This document shows positions 49,355 to 57,762 of a DNA stretch of 64,000 nucleotides, one piece after another. The position numbers were made by a program, and so were the translations under genes. Source of the DNA: Gemmatimonadota bacterium (GTDB taxonomy: Bacteria > Gemmatimonadota > Gemmatimonadetes > Longimicrobiales > Gaopeijiaceae); NCBI GenBank assembly GCA_041390105.1, contig JAWKQO010000001.1:186001-250000 (forward strand), in the 5' to 3' direction. A model generated the notes under the pieces. It worked only from the letters and a program-made list of their open reading frames with translations. It did not search any database and was not told where the DNA came from. Positions within the stretch are counted from its first letter, which is position 1, and each line of letters starts with the position of its first letter.

Positions 49355-50460
49355 CACGAACGGGGGCGCACGCCGACCCCTGTGGGGTTGGCGCCGACCT
49401 CGAAGGCCCGGACCACCTCGTTCGATTGCGTGTCGATGATCACGGCCGTGCCCACCGGTCCTCCACCCTTCTCGCTGCGTCGGGTGGACGCATATCCGCC
49501 CTTGGTGTTGTTGCTGGTGACGATCAGCCAGCGACCGTCCGGGGAGAGCGCGGCGCCGTGGGGTTCGGAAATGGCGGGATGTCGGATCGAGGTTCGCACG
49601 GAGCGCGTGGCCACGTCGACGACGTCGACCGCGTTGGCGTCCTTGCGGGGCACGTAGAGGGTCCGGCCGTCGGGGGAGAACACCGGGAGCCAGGGTCGCT
49701 GCCCGAGCTCCATCTGGCTGCGCAACTTGGGCAGACCGTCGCCGGAGAGGTCGAAGAACAGGATCAGTCCCGTCATCTCCGTGGTGGCCGCCAGGGTTCC
49801 ACCGTCCGGAGAGATCCCGAAATGGGAAATCATGTGTCCGTGCTCGCCGTGTCCCCCCTCGACGTTGGTCAGCTCGAAGTCACCGGTCTCCATGTCGAGC
49901 GTACCGAGCTGGTTCTCGGCCAGGCTGGCGGTGTAGACGCGCCGCCCGTCCGGCGAGAGGGCCAGCGCGTGCGGGCGAGGGAAGAAGACGTCCAGCTCAT
50001 CCGAGCGCATGTTCCCGGTATCGAATTCGCCCAAGCGCTGTGGGGGATTCACCGCGCTCATGGAGCGGCCCGCGTAGAGTCGGTGCGACTGGGCGTCCAG
50101 CGCCAGCATGCCGGGCACCTCGAAGTCGACGCGACCGACGAGGTTGTTGTCGCGGTCGAACTTGAGGACACGGTTCTCCCCGATCAGCGACAGATACCAG
50201 AACGAGCCGTCCGGCTCCACCGCCACGTGATGCGGTTTGGCGTTGGGGGTGAACCCCAGGTCGGTGAGATGGATCTCGGCCTTGACCTCTCGAGCCGCCA
50301 GATCGATGACCGTCACCATCGCCTCGTCCTGGCTGCAGACGTAGGCATAGACCGGAGCGTCTTGCGGCGGGGGGTTGAAGCCCGCCGCGGGCGCCGCCGC
50401 GCACGCCGCGAGGACCAGGGCGACACCGCCGAGGGCGGTCGATTTCGAGAAGCCGGGCAT
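49354..50460 (-). CDS. YncE-like YVTN beta-propeller lipoprotein
   Basis: This gene encodes 368 residues from the ATG at 50460, with a lipobox L-A-A-C at Cys20. Repeated YVTN-type blades follow: 'VYAYVCSQDEAMVTVIDLAA', 'ALALSPDGRRVYTASL', 'VFSPDGRTLYVPRKDANAVD' and 'ALSPDGRWLIVTSNN'. YncE-type propellers are extracytoplasmic and of poorly known function; some relatives take part in metal or oxidase chemistry. It is the first gene of a two-gene operon with the VCBS lipoprotein and lies 91 bp from the choice-of-anchor B gene upstream on the same strand. The frame upstream of the ATG is a shadow. Confidence 0.85.
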   Translation of the reverse strand: MPGFSKSTALGGVALVLAACAAAPAAGFNPPPQDAPVYAYVCSQDEAMVTVIDLAAREVKAEIHLTDLGFTPNAKPHHVAVEPDGSFWYLSLIGENRVLKFDRDNNLVGRVDFEVPGMLALDAQSHRLYAGRSMSAVNPPQRLGEFDTGNMRSDELDVFFPRPHALALSPDGRRVYTASLAENQLGTLDMETGDFELTNVEGGHGEHGHMISHFGISPDGGTLAATTEMTGLILFFDLSGDGLPKLRSQMELGQRPWLPVFSPDGRTLYVPRKDANAVDVVDVATRSVRTSIRHPAISEPHGAALSPDGRWLIVTSNNTKGGYASTRRSEKGGGPVGTAVIIDTQSNEVVRAFEVGANPTGVGVRPRS

Positions 50461-50551
50461 GGAAGACTCGAGGTTGTGAGATCGTCTGAAGCGCCACTGC
50501 TCGTGCGACGCGGGTGCCAGCATGGAGCTGGCACCCGCACCCCTATACCGC

Positions 50552-52936
50552 CTAGAACACCGGTCGGCTGCGAGGACGGACCAGGAACAGGCCCTCCGAT
50601 CCGCTCGTGACCGCGACCACGCCGTTCTTGAAATACGGATAGTTGCTCCAGGAACCCCCGAAGCCAGGGTCATTGGTCCCGTACGGCACGGTGTCGAAGT
50701 ACCCGATCTCGACCGGGTTCTCCACGTCCGAGATATCGAGCACGCGCAGCCCGCTTTGATAGTTCGACTGATACATCCGGTTGCCCAGGATGTAGAGGTT
50801 GTGGTCGCTCGACTTCTGCGTCCCGAAGTGTTCCTTCACCAACTGCGGGTCGTCCAGGTCGCTGACGTCCCAGATGAGGGTCCGCGTCTGCTGTACCGAG
50901 CCCTGCAGCTCGTCGAGCTCGTCGTTCATGAAGAAGTAGCGGTGGTCCGCCGTGAGCCACCCCTGGTGGGAGTAGCCCACGTTGGGATAGGACGCACGCG
51001 AGAGGGCGACCGGGTTGCTCTTGTCGGTGACATCGGCGATCGACAGCGCGGTTTCGTTGGCTCCGAAGCAGATCTCCCGGCCCTCGTGCTCGCTGTCGGG
51101 TCCGCGATAGACGACGCACTGGGCATCGTGGGAATACCCTGTGGACGCGCGGCCGGTCTGAGGATCGGCGAAGCAGCCCGCGAACGTGGGATGTTTGGGA
51201 TCGCGGATGTCGATCATGTGGAGTCCGCCACCGCAGGTCTCACCGCCCATGCTGCTGCCTACGCTGTAGGCGAAGCCTGTCTCCTCGTTGATCACGATGT
51301 TGTGCGAGCTGTGGATCTCCGAGTAGTGGGCATCTTCGTCGAACACCTGGGGAGTCCCCCCGAAGTTGCGGAGCCGGGTCAGGTCGAAGACCTGCATGCC
51401 GTGGTCCCCGGCGCCGTCGGAGACGACGAAGGCGTGGTTCCGGTAGACCTTCATATCGCGCCACGCTGCGGGGTTGGCGCCTTCGGTCAGCGGCAGGTTC
51501 CCCAGGTAGACCGGGTTGAACGGATCCGTGACGTCCACGAAGGCGGTGCCGTCCATGCGGCCGACGATCGCGTACTCGCGGGATGTTTCCGGGTCGGTCC
51601 AGCCCCAGATGTCGTTCAGGTGCACGCCGCGTCCGCCCCCGAGCTCGCCTACCGGCATGAAGGAGAGCAGGTCGACCTCGCTGCAGCCGAACGCGCTCGC
51701 AGCGTCGTCGTCGCAATCCACCTGAGCGCCCGCGACGCGCCCGTAGTTCTCCTCTTCCCCCATCAGCATCTGGGACGTCCAGTCGCCACCCGCCGCGCGC
51801 TCCAGGATGGCCACTCGCCCGAGCCCGTAGTCTGCCGAGGGCAGGCCCACGGCAGCGACACCCTCGCCGACCGCCAGCGATGCGCCGAACTGTGTCCGTG
51901 CATCGACACCGGACGTCAGCTTGGAGACCTGATCGAAGTCGCCCCCGGCACCGCGGCGGTAGACGTAGGTGGCGCCGCGGGCACCCGAGCTCCCGGGCGA
52001 TCCGACCCAGATCTCGTCACCCGTGTAGGCGACGCTCCCGCCGAAGCCTTCGCGGGGAGCGGCCAGAAACGGCAGAAGCTGCCCGGCCTGCGCCCACTCT
52101 CCCGTGTCCGCGGAGCGAACGAACGCGTAGACGGTCCCCACCTGAGCGGCGGCGCGGGCCGCACCCACCAGCAGGCGATCGCCTCGGGCCGACAGCGCGC
52201 TCCCGAAGCGGACGCCGCGGTCGAGCCCGTCGATCGGAAGGGTTCCCACCTCGCTCCAGCGACCGCCCTCGAAGCCGAAGCGGAACACGGCGCCCGACTG
52301 TTGCTCGCGCAGCGGCGCCGAGATGAAGGCCTCGCTCCCGTGCAGCGCCACCTGTCCACCGAACCCGTCGGCCGCGCGCAGATCCGAGGCGGCCAGCTTC
52401 CCGATCTCGGCCCAGCGACCGTCCGCGCCGCGCCGGAAGGCGTAGACGCTGCCGCGGCGGGTATTCTGCTGGGGAGCCCCTACCAGGAGGTGCTCACCCG
52501 AGAGCGCCACACTGGCCCCGAACCCGTCCGCCTCTGCCGCGTCGGAGGCGACGAGCTTCTGGACCTCACGCCAGGCACCGTCGGCGGCGCGCTCGAAGAG
52601 ATAGACCGCGCCGGCTCCGCCGGTGCGCGTCACCGCCAGGGTGGAGCCGTCCGCGGCCAGGGCCGCTCCGAAGCCGTCCGTGTCGGCGGCGTCCGACGCG
52701 AGAATCCTCGCCCCTTCGCTCCAGCCGGCGCCCTGCTTGCGGTACACGTACACGAGTCCCGAGCGCAGGCGGTTTCCGGCCTCTCCGATCAACACGTCCT
52801 GCCCCGAGATGGCCAGCGCGGCACCGAAGCCGGCCTGGGCCGCCGGAGCACCACCCGCGTAGGTCTGCGCAGAGACCCGCGCGGCGGGGGGCAGCAGCAG
52901 CGCCAGAGTGAGGAGGAGGGGGAGTCGGTTCTTCAT
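50552..52936 (-). CDS. Choice-of-anchor B family secreted protein
   Basis: This gene encodes 794 residues with a signal peptide ending near residue 23 ('AARVSAQ'). Residues ~28-400 are FG-GAP/Kelch-like blades that repeat 'GFGAALAISGQDVLIGEA' and 'GFGASVALSGEHLLVGAP', about seven times. Residues ~430-790 are a LVIVD-type repeat region ('YAIVGRMDGTAFVDVTDPFN', 'LRVLDISDVENPVEIGYFD'), which is the choice-of-anchor B family region. This pairing of two propellers is common in Gemmatimonadota. It is secreted or surface-attached by an anchor not visible here. It is divergent from the MenH-like gene across a 178-bp region holding a palindrome. Confidence 0.87.
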   Translation of the reverse strand: MKNRLPLLLTLALLLPPAARVSAQTYAGGAPAAQAGFGAALAISGQDVLIGEAGNRLRSGLVYVYRKQGAGWSEGARILASDAADTDGFGAALAADGSTLAVTRTGGAGAVYLFERAADGAWREVQKLVASDAAEADGFGASVALSGEHLLVGAPQQNTRRGSVYAFRRGADGRWAEIGKLAASDLRAADGFGGQVALHGSEAFISAPLREQQSGAVFRFGFEGGRWSEVGTLPIDGLDRGVRFGSALSARGDRLLVGAARAAAQVGTVYAFVRSADTGEWAQAGQLLPFLAAPREGFGGSVAYTGDEIWVGSPGSSGARGATYVYRRGAGGDFDQVSKLTSGVDARTQFGASLAVGEGVAAVGLPSADYGLGRVAILERAAGGDWTSQMLMGEEENYGRVAGAQVDCDDDAASAFGCSEVDLLSFMPVGELGGGRGVHLNDIWGWTDPETSREYAIVGRMDGTAFVDVTDPFNPVYLGNLPLTEGANPAAWRDMKVYRNHAFVVSDGAGDHGMQVFDLTRLRNFGGTPQVFDEDAHYSEIHSSHNIVINEETGFAYSVGSSMGGETCGGGLHMIDIRDPKHPTFAGCFADPQTGRASTGYSHDAQCVVYRGPDSEHEGREICFGANETALSIADVTDKSNPVALSRASYPNVGYSHQGWLTADHRYFFMNDELDELQGSVQQTRTLIWDVSDLDDPQLVKEHFGTQKSSDHNLYILGNRMYQSNYQSGLRVLDISDVENPVEIGYFDTVPYGTNDPGFGGSWSNYPYFKNGVVAVTSGSEGLFLVRPRSRPVF

Positions 52937-53048
52937 CAGGCTCGCTCGTCCGTGGTGAGGTGCGGGTGGGCGCGGTCAGGCCGCGAACGCCGCATTGGGT
53001 ACAGGAACCCCGTGCCCGCGGTTCCCGGTGTCGACCCCTACGGCTTGG

Positions 53049-53066
53049 TGGAAACGCACGTTTCCA
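53049..53066. promoter_or_regulatory. 18-bp near-perfect palindrome in a divergent intergenic region
   Basis: TGGAAACG-CA-CGTTTCCA has 8-bp perfect arms around a 2-bp centre. Such length and symmetry suggest an operator, in style similar to LacI/CcpA-type sites (TGNAANCG half), although no regulator gene is nearby. It could control the choice-of-anchor B gene, the MenH-like gene, or both. Confidence 0.55.
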
Positions 53067-53114
53067 ATGGCCGGGCCTTGAGGTCGGCAGCCGTCGGATC
53101 CAGGTTGCCCGCTC

Positions 53115-53876
53115 ATGCCACACTCCGTCGGGTCCGCCACCGCTGCCGAGCGGCCGCGCCTGGTCCTCCTCCACGGGTTCACCCAGTCCGCATCCTCGTG
53201 GCGACCGGTGCTCCCGCATCTCGCTGGATTCGACGTCCAAGCGCTCGACCTTCCCGGCCACGGCGCCTCCGGCGAGCGGGCCGCCGGGCTGGTCGATGGC
53301 GCCGCCCAACTGGCGGCCGCAGGCGGGAAGGGGACCTGGGTCGGCTACTCCATGGGCGGGCGCTTCGCGCTGCATGTCGCCTTGGCAAGACCCGACCTGG
53401 TGGAGCGGCTCGTCCTGATCGGTGCCCACCCCGGCATCGAGTCCGACAGCGAACGGAGTGCCCGACGGAGGGCGGACGAGGCACTCGCCGCGCGCATCGT
53501 CTCCGTCGGTCTACCCACCTTCCTGGAGGAGTGGCTGGCCCAGCCGCTCTTTGCCCGGCTCGCTGACGAAGCGCGGGGTCTGGAATCCCGCCTGGGCAAC
53601 CGGCCCGAGGCTCTGGCCGCCGCGCTGGTGCGGGCCGGGGCGGGGGCCCAGGAACCCGCTTGGCCACGACTTCATTCGTTGGAGATGCCGCTGCTGTACG
53701 TCGTGGGCCAGCACGATGCCAAGTATCGGGCGGTGGGCGCGCGGCTCGTCGCGGCGGTGAAGAAGGGCACGCTGGCTGTCGTGCCGGGCGCCGGCCATTC
53801 CGTCCCCTTCGAACGGCCACAGGCCTTTGCGGCGGCGCTACGCGATTGGCTCGGGGAGCGGCCGGCGACCCGGTGA
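53115..53876 (+). CDS. MenH-like alpha/beta hydrolase (SHCHC synthase)
   Basis: This gene encodes 253 residues. The match to MenH is specific: 'LVLLHGFTQSASSWRPVL', 'ALDLPGHGASG', the nucleophile G-Y-S-M-G-G-R, 'LVLIGAHPGIES', 'FLEEWLAQPLFARL', then 'HDAKYRAVG' with the acid and 'GAGHSVPFERPQ' with the His. MenH releases pyruvate to form SHCHC in menaquinone biosynthesis. No other men gene is in the window, so the pathway role is inferred from the motif match. It precedes a secreted hydrolase gene by 55 bp. Confidence 0.85.
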   Translation: MPHSVGSATAAERPRLVLLHGFTQSASSWRPVLPHLAGFDVQALDLPGHGASGERAAGLVDGAAQLAAAGGKGTWVGYSMGGRFALHVALARPDLVERLVLIGAHPGIESDSERSARRRADEALAARIVSVGLPTFLEEWLAQPLFARLADEARGLESRLGNRPEALAAALVRAGAGAQEPAWPRLHSLEMPLLYVVGQHDAKYRAVGARLVAAVKKGTLAVVPGAGHSVPFERPQAFAAALRDWLGERPATR

Positions 53877-53931
53877 ACAAGAGGCAGGGCTCGCCCGTAG
53901 GAGCAGAGACCGGTCGCTGAGAGGAGGCACC

Positions 53932-55350
53932 ATGCCGCGCGTCACACTGCTGTTCGTTCTGGGAGTCGTCTCCACATCCACGTTCCTCTCCGCGCAACAG
54001 CCCTCGCTGGCCGGGGACTGGCTGGGCACGCTGCAGGCGGGGCCGACCGAGCTCCGCATCGTCTTCCACGTCACTGGAGAGGCCGGCGGCTATGCCGCGA
54101 CGCTGGACAGCCCTGACCAGGGCGTCGCGGGCATCCCGGTCGCCGCCGTGCGTGTCGATGGCGCCACCGTCTCCATGGACATCCCGTCGCTGCGCGGCCG
54201 CTACGAGGGGACCTTGGCCGGCGACGGCACGCGGCTGGAGGGCACCTGGTCGCAGGGCGGGGCTGTCCTACCGCTCGTGCTGAGCCACACGACTGAGCCC
54301 ATCGCTCTGCCCCATCGACCCCAGGAGCCGGTCGAGCCCGTCCCCTACCGGTCGCAGGACGTGCGTTTGCCCGGTGGAAGCCCCGAGGTCACGCTGGCCG
54401 GGACGCTGACGCTGCCCGAGGGGAACGGCCCCTTTCCCGCCGTGGTCTTGATCAGCGGATCGGGTCCGCAGAACCGCAACGAAGAGCTCATGGGGCATCG
54501 CCCCTTTCTCGTCCTGGCCGATCACTTCACGCGCCGGGGCATTGCCGTGCTGCGCTACGACGACCGTGGCGTGGGGGAGTCGACGGGTGCGTTCGGCACT
54601 GCGACCTCGCTGGATTTCGCGGATGACGCGCTTGCCGCGGTGCGCTACTTGAGCTCGCGCACCGAGATCGATGCGGCCCGTATCGGCCTGGTCGGTCACA
54701 GCGAGGGCGGCCTGATCGCACCGATCGTGGCCGCGGATCACGACTCGGTCGCCTTCGTGGTGATGATGGCGGGGCCGGGGATCCCGGGCTCCGAGATCCT
54801 CGAGTTGCAGACCGGGCTCATCCTGAAGGCCGGAGGGGCGTCCAGCGCCGATGTGCGACGTGCGGTGGAGGCGACGCGCGAGCTCAACGAGCTCATCGCC
54901 GCTTCACGGGACGGACAGGGGCTGGAGGAACGGGTGCGGCAACGACTGGAGCAACGTGCTGCGGCGTTGTCGGAGTCGGAGCGGCAAGCTGCGGGCGTGA
55001 CGCCCGAGAGCCTCCGTGCTCAGGCCGCCCAGGTCACGAGCCCGTGGTTCCGCTTCTTCCTGGCGTACGATCCGGTCCCGACCCTCCGGCGCGTGCAGGT
55101 TCCCGTGTTGGCGATCAACGGGTCCAAGGACCTGCAGGTGCCACCGCGAGAGAACCTGGAGGCCATCGGACGCGCACTGGCCGCGGGCGGCAACGCGGAT
55201 GTGAGCACCGAGGAGTTGCCCGGGCTCAATCACCTGTTCCAGACGGCGGGCACGGGTGCGCCCTCCGAGTATGCGCAGATCGAAGAAACCATCGCTCCCG
55301 TGGCGCTCGACCGCATGACCCGCTGGATCCTGGATCGCTTCGGGAGCTGA
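53932..55350 (+). CDS. Secreted alpha/beta hydrolase with N-terminal beta domain
   Basis: This gene encodes 472 residues. The ATG at 53932 follows GAGGAGG (a perfect ribosome-binding site) and gives a signal peptide ending near 'STFLSAQ'. Residues ~25-120 are a beta-rich, lipocalin-like domain ('LAGDWLGTLQAGPTELRIVF'). From ~150 to the end is an alpha/beta-hydrolase: 'AVVLISGSGPQNRNEELM', the nucleophile G-H-S-E-G-G, 'LAINGSKDLQVPP' (acid) and 'LPGLNHLFQ' (His). This is the layout of YqkD/dienelactone-hydrolase-type secreted peptidase/esterase proteins of Bacteroidota. The substrate is unknown. It converges on the patatin gene. Confidence 0.88.
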   Translation: MPRVTLLFVLGVVSTSTFLSAQQPSLAGDWLGTLQAGPTELRIVFHVTGEAGGYAATLDSPDQGVAGIPVAAVRVDGATVSMDIPSLRGRYEGTLAGDGTRLEGTWSQGGAVLPLVLSHTTEPIALPHRPQEPVEPVPYRSQDVRLPGGSPEVTLAGTLTLPEGNGPFPAVVLISGSGPQNRNEELMGHRPFLVLADHFTRRGIAVLRYDDRGVGESTGAFGTATSLDFADDALAAVRYLSSRTEIDAARIGLVGHSEGGLIAPIVAADHDSVAFVVMMAGPGIPGSEILELQTGLILKAGGASSADVRRAVEATRELNELIAASRDGQGLEERVRQRLEQRAAALSESERQAAGVTPESLRAQAAQVTSPWFRFFLAYDPVPTLRRVQVPVLAINGSKDLQVPPRENLEAIGRALAAGGNADVSTEELPGLNHLFQTAGTGAPSEYAQIEETIAPVALDRMTRWILDRFGS

Positions 55351-55372
55351 GGGCCCTGTAGCGCGGGCACCG

Positions 55373-57613
55373 TCAGAAGGTGCGTCCCACCGCCAGATAC
55401 CAGGCGCCTTCGCCCCGGTCCGCACGTCCATAGCCGAGCCAGGCCGGTCCCAGGAACGTTTCCAGACCCGCAAAGACGGCCCCACCCACGCGTAGCCGGT
55501 CGAGGGAGACGGCGGACGCTGTGCTCCACGTGTTGCCCGCCTCGACCGACGCACCCAGAAACATGCGGCCACCGGCGAGCGTGGTGGGGAAGGTGGCCAG
55601 AGGGCGGTAGAAGGTGAGCCCCACCTGGGCGAGCTCGCTCCCGACCTGTTGGCGCGGTTGCAGTCCCGACAAGTCGAGGAAGCCACCCAACTCGAACGCG
55701 TCCCAATAGGGCAGGGACGAGCCCAGGGACGTAGCGACACGCGCGCGGGCGAGCACGGTCCCCTGGGCGCCGGTCGCAGCCTTGAGTGCGTACAGCGAAA
55801 GCCTCGCGTAGGTGGCGTCGCCCCCCAGTGCGCTGACCGGTCGGACGAGCTCGACCCGGTAGGTCTCGCCGCGGGTGGGGAAGCCCCGATCGTCCAGACG
55901 ATCCACACCAAGTGCCACCTGCAACGCGCTCACGTGCGGTCCTGCCGTGGTCGAGTCCACCGGTCCGGTGCGACGGTCGACGTCGATGCCACCGAACCAC
56001 CAGCCGACGCGTGCCTCGCCCCAGTTGCCGAGCTCGATGCCGCCGTCCAGTCCGGCGCCCCACTCGGTGCGGCGGAACTGCCCGATCCGCACCGGCCCGG
56101 TGAACACCTCCGCCAGAGTGCGGGACCAACTCAACCGCGGTGCCACGAACAAGCGACTGCGAGCTCCCAGCGGTTGGTAGAGCTCGGCGAGGACGCGTCG
56201 CCGCCGCCCCACCTGCAGTTCGTTGCGAAGCTCACCCCCCCAACCGTTGAGCTGGGTGGCGGTGTAGTTGACGAGCACGTCGAATGCCGAGCTACCGCCG
56301 AGGTCATCCCGGAGGGAGATGCCGAAGCGCACATAGTTCGGGCCCCACGGCTCCGGTACGACTTCGACGACGAGTCCCAGCGCGTCGTCTTCCTCGGACC
56401 AGCGCACCCGCACCGACTCGAACGAGCCCATGCCATAGATCCGGTCGAGTCCCCGCACCAACGCCCCGACGTCGAGAGGTCGCCTGGGGTCGACGCCCAG
56501 GGCCCGACGCAGCGCCGAGGAGGCCATGCGCGAGTGGTTCTCGATGCGCACGAATTCGGGAGCGAGCGGCATGCTCGGCTTCTCGGTGCGCCGACGCTTC
56601 CAGGCGGCGTATTCCTCCACGCCCAGCGAGTAGTGACGCAGGGTGGTCGCCGCACGAACGACGGCGCGCTGACCCGCCCGCACGCCGGCGGGGATCGCCT
56701 CGAACGATGTGAACTGGACCGAATCCAACTGGGGGCGGAGCAGAACGTCTTGTCCGGGACGGAGGCGCTCCGTCTGTTCGATGGTCATGCCCTGGATGGG
56801 AAAGCGCATGGCCTGCTGGCCGATGGCCAACGCGCTCACCAGCTCCGTGCGTTCCAGGGGAGGAGTGGCCACGTCGACCGCGATGATCACGTCCGGATTC
56901 CAACGCAGGGCCACGTCGATTGGGAGGTTGTTGCGGAGGCCCCCGTCGACGAGCAGGCGACCATCCAGCTCGATCGGGATGAACATGCCCGGCACCGCCA
57001 TGCTGGCTCGAATCGCCTCTGCCAGATCGCCTGATTCCAAGACCACCATCTCTCCGCTTCCAATGTCGGTCGCGACAGCCCGAAACGGCACGGGGAGATC
57101 ATCGAAGTCGTGCACAGGTCCGATCGGGAGGGTGAGCGCCGACAGTAGGGTGCTGAGATCCTGTCCGGTGACCAGCCCGCGCGGCAGGTGCAGGCGCCCC
57201 CTCCGCAGTCCCAGCTCGAGCTGGACTGGAAGCGTCAGGTCCTCCTGCTTGCGCCGGTAGTTGAGATCGTCGCGGGGCGGGCTACCGGAGAAGACGTCGG
57301 CCCAGTCGATGCTGGTGGCCTCCCGCTCGATCTCGGTGTCGGTGAGCCCCGCCGCGAACAGGCCACCCACCACTGCGCCCATGCTGGTGCCCACCACGAG
57401 GTCCACCGGAACACGCAGCTCGTCGAGTGCGCGTAGGACGCCGATGTGCGCGGCGCCACGAGCCCCGCCGCCCCCCAGCACGAGAGCCACGCGAGGGTGG
57501 CGCGCCTGGCCCCCGGCCGCGTGCGGAGCCGCGGCGAGTCCCAGCAGCACCAGCGTAAGACGGCACACCGTCCAGGCCCACCGAACGCAGCACCCAGCGT
57601 CGCGCACTCCCAC
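55373..57613 (-). CDS. Patatin-like phospholipase with Omp85-like barrel (PlpD type)
   Basis: This gene encodes 746 residues from the GTG at 57613 (a GTG at 57607 is also possible; no ATG lies nearby and GGGGGTGGGG precedes it). After a signal peptide comes the patatin domain: oxyanion loop G47-G-G-G-A-R-G53, nucleophile G75-T-S77-M-G and D223-G-G. A POTRA-like region near 310-400 precedes a C-terminal Omp85/bacterial surface antigen beta-barrel ending in Phe. It fits the type Vd (PlpD) self-secreted lipases, so it would hydrolyse acyl esters at the outer membrane. Residue numbers are from my count. Confidence 0.88.
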   Translation of the reverse strand: MGVRDAGCCVRWAWTVCRLTLVLLGLAAAPHAAGGQARHPRVALVLGGGGARGAAHIGVLRALDELRVPVDLVVGTSMGAVVGGLFAAGLTDTEIEREATSIDWADVFSGSPPRDDLNYRRKQEDLTLPVQLELGLRRGRLHLPRGLVTGQDLSTLLSALTLPIGPVHDFDDLPVPFRAVATDIGSGEMVVLESGDLAEAIRASMAVPGMFIPIELDGRLLVDGGLRNNLPIDVALRWNPDVIIAVDVATPPLERTELVSALAIGQQAMRFPIQGMTIEQTERLRPGQDVLLRPQLDSVQFTSFEAIPAGVRAGQRAVVRAATTLRHYSLGVEEYAAWKRRRTEKPSMPLAPEFVRIENHSRMASSALRRALGVDPRRPLDVGALVRGLDRIYGMGSFESVRVRWSEEDDALGLVVEVVPEPWGPNYVRFGISLRDDLGGSSAFDVLVNYTATQLNGWGGELRNELQVGRRRRVLAELYQPLGARSRLFVAPRLSWSRTLAEVFTGPVRIGQFRRTEWGAGLDGGIELGNWGEARVGWWFGGIDVDRRTGPVDSTTAGPHVSALQVALGVDRLDDRGFPTRGETYRVELVRPVSALGGDATYARLSLYALKAATGAQGTVLARARVATSLGSSLPYWDAFELGGFLDLSGLQPRQQVGSELAQVGLTFYRPLATFPTTLAGGRMFLGASVEAGNTWSTASAVSLDRLRVGGAVFAGLETFLGPAWLGYGRADRGEGAWYLAVGRTF

Positions 57614-57762
57614 GCCCCACCCCCGGATCCAAAAGCGGTTGCTCCGGAGAATGCTACTCACGGAGTGGGTCAAGGTGCCGAACGGAAGCCCCTCCGCGGC
57701 GCGCTCCGCGCGGGTCAGGTGAGCCACGCTCCAGGCCCTGCTCGGAGCATGTCCCTCGGGGG

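Noticed and set aside
57659..57690. A promoter-like TTGACC upstream of the patatin gene on the minus strand
   Set aside because: No -10 box lies at 16-18 bp spacing, so I did not list it.
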